Below are positions 60,749-64,000 of a DNA stretch of 64,000 nt, piece after piece. How positions within the stretch are numbered: the stretch's first letter is position 1; every line of letters starts with the position of its first letter. The position numbers were made by a program, and so were the translations under genes. The notes under the pieces were generated by a model that ran no database searches, was not told the origin of the DNA, and saw only the letters and a program-made list of their open reading frames with translations. Source of the DNA: a virus; the IMG/VR virus record IMGVR_UViG_3300022907_000005, positions 32,484 to 96,483 of that record; one strand, 5' to 3'.

Positions 60749-61306
60749 TTAACGCCTATAAAATATATGATTGTCTGCAACCATTACCATCTCCATACTG
60801 TCTTTCCAGTAAGGCTCTACATACTTAGCATGATAAAACAGAGATCCTTCTGTAGTATCAATGCCTGCATTATACACTATTTCAGCAACATCGAACACCT
60901 TTTTGTATACAGACTGGTCGGCTACAAAATCTGGTTTGCCATCACAATACCAACTAAATTGACATTTGTTTCTCAGTGGAACTTTCTTACCATGCGCCTC
61001 TTCCCACCATTTAGAATACTGTGCTTGATAAACAACCTCGCACACTGTATTCGGAAACCTAGATGATTTCACCCTGTTCAAGGTAACACTAGCAACAGCA
61101 ACCTGTCCAGTGATTGTCTCTCCTCTAGCCTCATGATATATGTTGAGTGCTAGGCAAACTACTTCGGGGTTTATTGGAGTGGGTACAATGTATGTCGCCT
61201 TGGTTGCAATTGGAACTGGAGACAATTCTTTTCGAGGATCTACTTTTTCGCCTTGACAAGAAAAGCACCCGAGCAGTATGATAAAAATCATAAGACCTGT
61301 ACGCAT
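60749..61306 (-). CDS. SleB/CwlJ-type cell wall hydrolase, lipoprotein signal
   Basis: The 185-residue protein begins with a lipoprotein signal (MRTGLMIFIILLGCFSC; lipobox LLGC, C14) and contains the Hydrolase_2 catalytic pattern CLALNIYHEARGE (E59 likely catalytic), then QVAVASVTLNRV, FPNTVCEVVYQ, CQFSWYCDGKPD and LFYHAKYV. Such enzymes are lytic transglycosylases or amidase-like cell wall enzymes. Since gp5 has no lysozyme, this may be the endolysin or the envelope enzyme at lysis; lipid anchoring suggests membrane attachment. AAGGAG precedes the ATG, just after the tmRNA. Confidence 0.85.
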   Translation of the reverse strand: MRTGLMIFIILLGCFSCQGEKVDPRKELSPVPIATKATYIVPTPINPEVVCLALNIYHEARGETITGQVAVASVTLNRVKSSRFPNTVCEVVYQAQYSKWWEEAHGKKVPLRNKCQFSWYCDGKPDFVADQSVYKKVFDVAEIVYNAGIDTTEGSLFYHAKYVEPYWKDSMEMVMVADNHIFYRR

Positions 61307-61329
61307 TAGATTGCTCCTTTAACGTAAGA

Positions 61330-61668
61330 AATTGGGTTGCCTCTCCTTTTGGTAACAAGGCGAGAGACTCTCCCCGCTAACTTATGCAGCTAGTTGATAA
61401 ACGTCATCGTTTGCGTTTAGATTGTTTGCTTCTCAGTTTTACAGCCTTCTGCCTTGGCTGGCTCTCCACGCATCTACTACACCCTGTCGAAACCTGACTC
61501 CCCCATCAAAAACAAACTGCCTGCGGTATCTGCCTCCGCGTAACCACGCGTTCGTGGTAACTTAGTCTTTTCGTAGCTTTGCCACTTCTAGTTCAAGACA
61601 GTTTGCTTTTGGTGGAGGAGGGGGGAATCGAACCCCCGTCCAGTATGCCATCAAATTGCTTCATCAAG
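61330..61668 (-). ncRNA. ssrA: Two-piece circularly permuted tmRNA
   Basis: On the minus strand the acceptor piece comes first (about 61668-61610): T arm GGGGG-TTCGATT-CCCCC, then CTCCTCC, A and an encoded CCA ending at 61610. An intervening loop follows (61609-61505), closed by a 9-bp stem between 61597-61605 and 61513-61521. The coding piece begins at 61504 with GGGGGAG, which pairs with CTCCTCC in a 7-bp acceptor stem whose third pair is G-U, the alanine identity pair. It continues with TCAGGTTTCGACAGG as in other tmRNAs. The tag frame (61414-61382) is GCA AAC GAT GAC GTT TAT CAA CTA GCT GCA TAA, that is ANDDVYQLAA-stop. It ends in a hairpin-rich region near 61330; exact ends are estimated. 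tmRNA rescues stalled ribosomes with host SmpB. A late promoter lies directly upstream. Confidence 0.93.
61382..61414 (-). other. tmRNA proteolysis-tag reading frame
   Basis: Resume codon GCA followed by nine codons and TAA encodes ANDDVYQLAA. The end LAA matches the degron recognised by ClpXP, and the start AND is shared by most proteobacterial tags. Confidence 0.9.
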
Positions 61669-61673
61669 CTATG

Positions 61674-61681
61674 TATTTATA
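61674..61681 (-). promoter_or_regulatory. T4-type late promoter directly upstream of the tmRNA
   Basis: Exact TATAAATA on the minus strand. Transcription would begin near 61668, at the 5' end of the acceptor piece, and could continue into the cell wall hydrolase gene. Confidence 0.75.
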
Positions 61682-61699
61682 ATACGATATACGGAGCGG

Positions 61700-62359
61700 T
61701 TAGTCAATATCTATTTTCATTTTTTGGTACTCTTCAGTCCATTTATCGCTGTACATTGTGTTTTCGTAACCTTCAAACCAAGGACCGCCATCAGTATAAT
61801 GTATTGCTTTAGGATTGTCAAGCAAATAATAGTCATCTAAGCAGTTCCAGTCAAGTGATAATGATCCGATGTTTTCGGTCCAATTGAATTGATGAAAATC
61901 TAACCCAGGCTTATGATTGTTGAGATACTCTGGTCTGAGTTGTTTACAATCAGGATGTGCGTTGTTGAACACCATAAGACTCGCCCAGTTCTTTCTATAG
62001 TAACTGTTCTGAGTCATCGAATCCATCTTCTTATGTGAATTGGGTATGTATCGAGGATGTTGCGCACACCAAACTGCTTTTGACTGATCAGCTATTGCAA
62101 TATCAATCAGTTCTTCAGGGTCTGCTAAAAACAGAAAATCACAGTCAACAAATATTGAATACCCTGTGTATCTTGAAAGATACGGCACCCAGAATCGAGT
62201 GAATGTAAAATCTGTAGACTGGCGATCACCCGATCTCGTATATAGGTCAATATCTTTACTGTAAAGTTTGCGAGTGTCTATGACGCTGCGACTTTCAATA
62301 GAGAATTTACATACCTCGTAAGCAATATCTTCACAAGGATCATAGCCTATGTAAATCAT
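61700..62359 (-). CDS. GT8-like glycosyltransferase
   Basis: The 219-residue protein starts MIYIGYDPCEDIAYEVCKFSI, typical of this family, and has the metal motif FVDCDFLF (D72-x-D74) after TRFWVPYLSRYTGYS, then WASLMVFNNAHPDC and FNWTENIGSLSLDWN. This is the pattern of small GT8-type glycosyltransferases found in T4-like marine phages. Its ATG overlaps the stop of the SHMT gene by four bases (ATGA). Substrate unknown. Confidence 0.8.
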   Translation of the reverse strand: MIYIGYDPCEDIAYEVCKFSIESRSVIDTRKLYSKDIDLYTRSGDRQSTDFTFTRFWVPYLSRYTGYSIFVDCDFLFLADPEELIDIAIADQSKAVWCAQHPRYIPNSHKKMDSMTQNSYYRKNWASLMVFNNAHPDCKQLRPEYLNNHKPGLDFHQFNWTENIGSLSLDWNCLDDYYLLDNPKAIHYTDGGPWFEGYENTMYSDKWTEEYQKMKIDID

Positions 62360-63519
62360 CCCTCATAAGTCTCTGGGTCAGATAAAAGCAAATCACATAT
62401 GTCTTCTGCTATTTGTTCACACTCTTCAACGGTAAACCCAAGTGTTGTGATTGCCGCAGTTCCTAAACGAATGCCACTAGTCTCAGTAAATGATCTAGGG
62501 TCGTTGGGTACGCCATTCTTGTTTACTGTGATTCCTTCCTCTTCTAACAGATCAGCGGCTGCTCTACCACTCCAAGGAGTGTCGCTTAGATCCATAAGTA
62601 TGATGTGACTATCAGTCCCCTCTGTAAGCACCTTTAAACCATTGTCCATGAACACGTTTGCCATAGCTTGTGCGTTATCAATTACATCCTGCGCATATTC
62701 ATCAAAGTTCTTGGTGTTCGCTTCAATAAAGCATTGTGCCTTTGCTGCAATAACATGCATGAGAGGACCACCTTGTGTTCCAGGGAAAATTGCACTATTG
62801 ATCTTTCGCGTGTATTCTTCAGTGTTCCAAAGAATTATTCCTCCCCTAGGTCCACGCAAAGTTTTATGTGTTGTAGAAGTAACAACATCTGCATAAGGCA
62901 CGGGATTAGGATATGCGCCGCCTGCAATCAAGCCGCTGTAGTGAGCCATATCTACTAACAAGTACGCACCTACTGAATCAGCAATCTCCCTGAATCTACT
63001 CCAGTCGATAACTCTAGGATATGCGCTTGCACCCGCGACAATCATCTGTGGCTGTACTTCGTGTGCTTGTGCTGCAATAGCATCATAGTCTAAGAACCCA
63101 TCATCATCAACCCCATATGAGAATGAGTCATAGATCTTGCCTGAGAGATTCACCTTCGCGCCATGTGATAGATGTCCTCCGCTGGCAAGATCCATGCCCA
63201 AAATTTTGTCTCCAGGTTTTAGAAATGCCTGATAGACTGCTGTGTTTGCATTCGCGCCGCAGTGTGGTTGAACATTTGCAAACTTACTACCAAAGAGCAA
63301 TTTAGCTTGCTCAATAGCAAGTGTCTCAATGTCGTCCATGTTTTCACAGCCGTTATAGTAACGTTTGCCTGGATACCCTTCAGCATACTTGTTTGTAAAT
63401 ACTGACCCACACAAATCCATAACAGCTTGCGAGGCAAAATTCTCGCTTGCGATAAGTTCGATATCCATTCCCTGCCGCGTCTTTTCTTTCTCTAGAATTT
63501 TACCTATTCTGGCATCCAT
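62356..63519 (-). CDS. glyA: Serine hydroxymethyltransferase
   Basis: The 387-residue PLP enzyme interconverts serine and glycine and charges tetrahydrofolate with a one-carbon unit for thymidylate and purine synthesis. Family motifs are complete: ELIASENFAS, YAEGYPGKRYYNGCEN, SGGHLSHG, LLVDMAHYSGL, the PLP lysine in TSTTHKTLRGPRGG (K219) and FPGTQGGPLMHVIAAKA. It is slightly shorter than bacterial GlyA (about 415-420) at the ends but the catalytic core is intact. An AGGAA lies before the ATG. As a phage gene it is an auxiliary metabolic gene for nucleotide supply. It overlaps genes on both sides. Confidence 0.95.
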   Translation of the reverse strand: MDARIGKILEKEKTRQGMDIELIASENFASQAVMDLCGSVFTNKYAEGYPGKRYYNGCENMDDIETLAIEQAKLLFGSKFANVQPHCGANANTAVYQAFLKPGDKILGMDLASGGHLSHGAKVNLSGKIYDSFSYGVDDDGFLDYDAIAAQAHEVQPQMIVAGASAYPRVIDWSRFREIADSVGAYLLVDMAHYSGLIAGGAYPNPVPYADVVTSTTHKTLRGPRGGIILWNTEEYTRKINSAIFPGTQGGPLMHVIAAKAQCFIEANTKNFDEYAQDVIDNAQAMANVFMDNGLKVLTEGTDSHIILMDLSDTPWSGRAAADLLEEEGITVNKNGVPNDPRSFTETSGIRLGTAAITTLGFTVEECEQIAEDICDLLLSDPETYEG

Positions 63520-64000
63520 ATAACAGTTCCTTTTTTTCTATGTTGATGCAATTTATACATTGATTTTAGTGTGCGATTTGCAGCTTCCTGTTGTAAGGTG
63601 TTGTCCATAGCAAACTTGCTAAGAACTACTGCATTCGGAAATGATCTTTCTGTCAATTTGCGATTGCCTGATATTATCACAGACGGTACACCCAAGAATC
63701 TTGCTAACCACATAGCTGACCCGTGATAGCCAATTGCAAGTTTTGTGTGCAACAAAGTTTTTATTGCATCTGCAAGCGGTGTCTGATAATCGACAAATTT
63801 TTTATTCTCAAAGTTGTCGTAGATAGTGCTCCAATCACTTACTGGATCTTTCCATAACTTAGCTGAAGGTATAGGATAATCAGTAAAAGGAACTTTGTTT
63901 TGTTCTGTAGTTATGAATGTAACATAGTCTCCACGCCTAGACGCATTGCCAGGCTGCATCCAGTTATTAGATGCTAATCTGTAATTATGAAATTTATGCC
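63504..64000 (-). CDS. Glycosyltransferase-like protein, cut by window edge
   Basis: The frame is open to the right edge (no stop or clear start before 64000), so the N-terminus is missing; an internal ATG at 63957-63959 is unlikely to be the true start. The visible 165 residues include ADAIKTLLHTKLAIGYHGSAMWLARFLGVPSVIISGN, the C-terminal nucleotide-sugar-binding pattern of GT-B enzymes such as GT9 heptosyltransferases (a conserved H-G-S followed by 'a..lG.P.v...g'). It overlaps the SHMT start by 16 nt. Confidence 0.6.
   Translation of the reverse strand, partial: HKFHNYRLASNNWMQPGNASRRGDYVTFITTEQNKVPFTDYPIPSAKLWKDPVSDWSTIYDNFENKKFVDYQTPLADAIKTLLHTKLAIGYHGSAMWLARFLGVPSVIISGNRKLTERSFPNAVVLSKFAMDNTLQQEAANRTLKSMYKLHQHRKKGTVIWMPE

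Noticed and set aside
61610-61680. Possible ordinary tRNA on the minus strand
   Set aside because: T arm and CCA are present but no D arm or anticodon arm precedes them; the acceptor partner is the coding piece of the permuted tmRNA.
61579-61812. Plus-strand frame containing LVEEGGIEPPSS
   Set aside because: This peptide is the well-known false translation of a tRNA-like T arm; the region is the tmRNA on the other strand.

Overview
The window is part of the genome of a T4-like tailed phage (contractile-tailed myovirus) of the marine, cyanophage/pelagiphage type. The main evidence is the near-canonical order of T4 virion genes on the minus strand, read from right to left: 13-14-15-16-17-18-19-20-67-68-x-21-22-23-3-uvsY-uvsW. 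T4-type late promoters (TATAAATA) precede many operons. Gene products are closest in length and layout to marine T4-like phages: gp5 has no lysozyme domain, there is a 2,194-residue DUF4815-type structural protein, and several modular fibres. No photosynthesis gene is present. A circularly permuted tmRNA gene is encoded, a form known from alphaproteobacteria, some betaproteobacteria and cyanobacteria. This makes an alphaproteobacterial or cyanobacterial host plausible but does not prove it.

Layout. 1-2493: a cut-off glycosyltransferase, then UvsW and UvsY (recombination). 2553-16388: head, neck, DNA packaging and tail sheath/tube genes, all on the minus strand. 16405-23997: a cassette of modular tail fibre or adhesin genes, one with a beta-helix plus a seven-repeat propeller. 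24042-29637 (plus strand): an island of four paralogous DxD glycosyltransferases and two methyltransferase-like genes; one glycosyltransferase is fused to a SPASM-type iron-sulfur domain. 29634-31390 (minus): an oxygenase-like gene, another glycosyltransferase and a conserved unknown. 31427-42488: more fibre and structural genes, including a protein of about 41 four-residue YTG-type repeats, the giant DUF4815 protein and baseplate gp8. 42538-53411: baseplate genes 7, 6, 25, an unknown, 5, a 27-like hub, 53 and 48. 53452-57949 (plus): gp4, an unknown, gp54-like, gp26, a hidden gp51-like frame, tape measure and a small membrane protein. 58043-59892 (minus): gp32, gp59, gp33. 59892-64000 (minus): a sugar-nucleotide epimerase, a lipoprotein cell-wall hydrolase, the tmRNA, a glycosyltransferase, serine hydroxymethyltransferase and a cut-off glycosyltransferase-like gene.

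The two most notable observations lie outside the ordinary protein-coding genes. First, 61330-61668 (minus) is a two-piece permuted tmRNA. It has a 7-bp acceptor stem with G3-U70, a T arm, encoded CCA, and a tag reading ANDDVYQLAA-stop, and it follows directly on a late promoter. Second, the end of gene 26 carries a TTTTTTC slippery heptamer, followed after 7 nt by a perfect 9-bp long-range stem. A -1 shift there would add 58 residues (a gp51-like frame) to gp26, and the tape measure gene follows immediately. This is the arrangement of the gpG/gpGT tail assembly chaperones of lambda-like phages.

How the parts fit: late transcription (gp33 plus TATAAATA promoters) drives the head, tail and baseplate genes. 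gp16/17 package DNA, gp21 matures a gp22/gp23 prohead, and the fibre cassettes supply host recognition. gp32/gp59/UvsW/UvsY act in replication and recombination. The glycosyltransferase, methyltransferase and epimerase genes probably modify glycans or DNA, or alter the host surface, but their substrates cannot be read from sequence.
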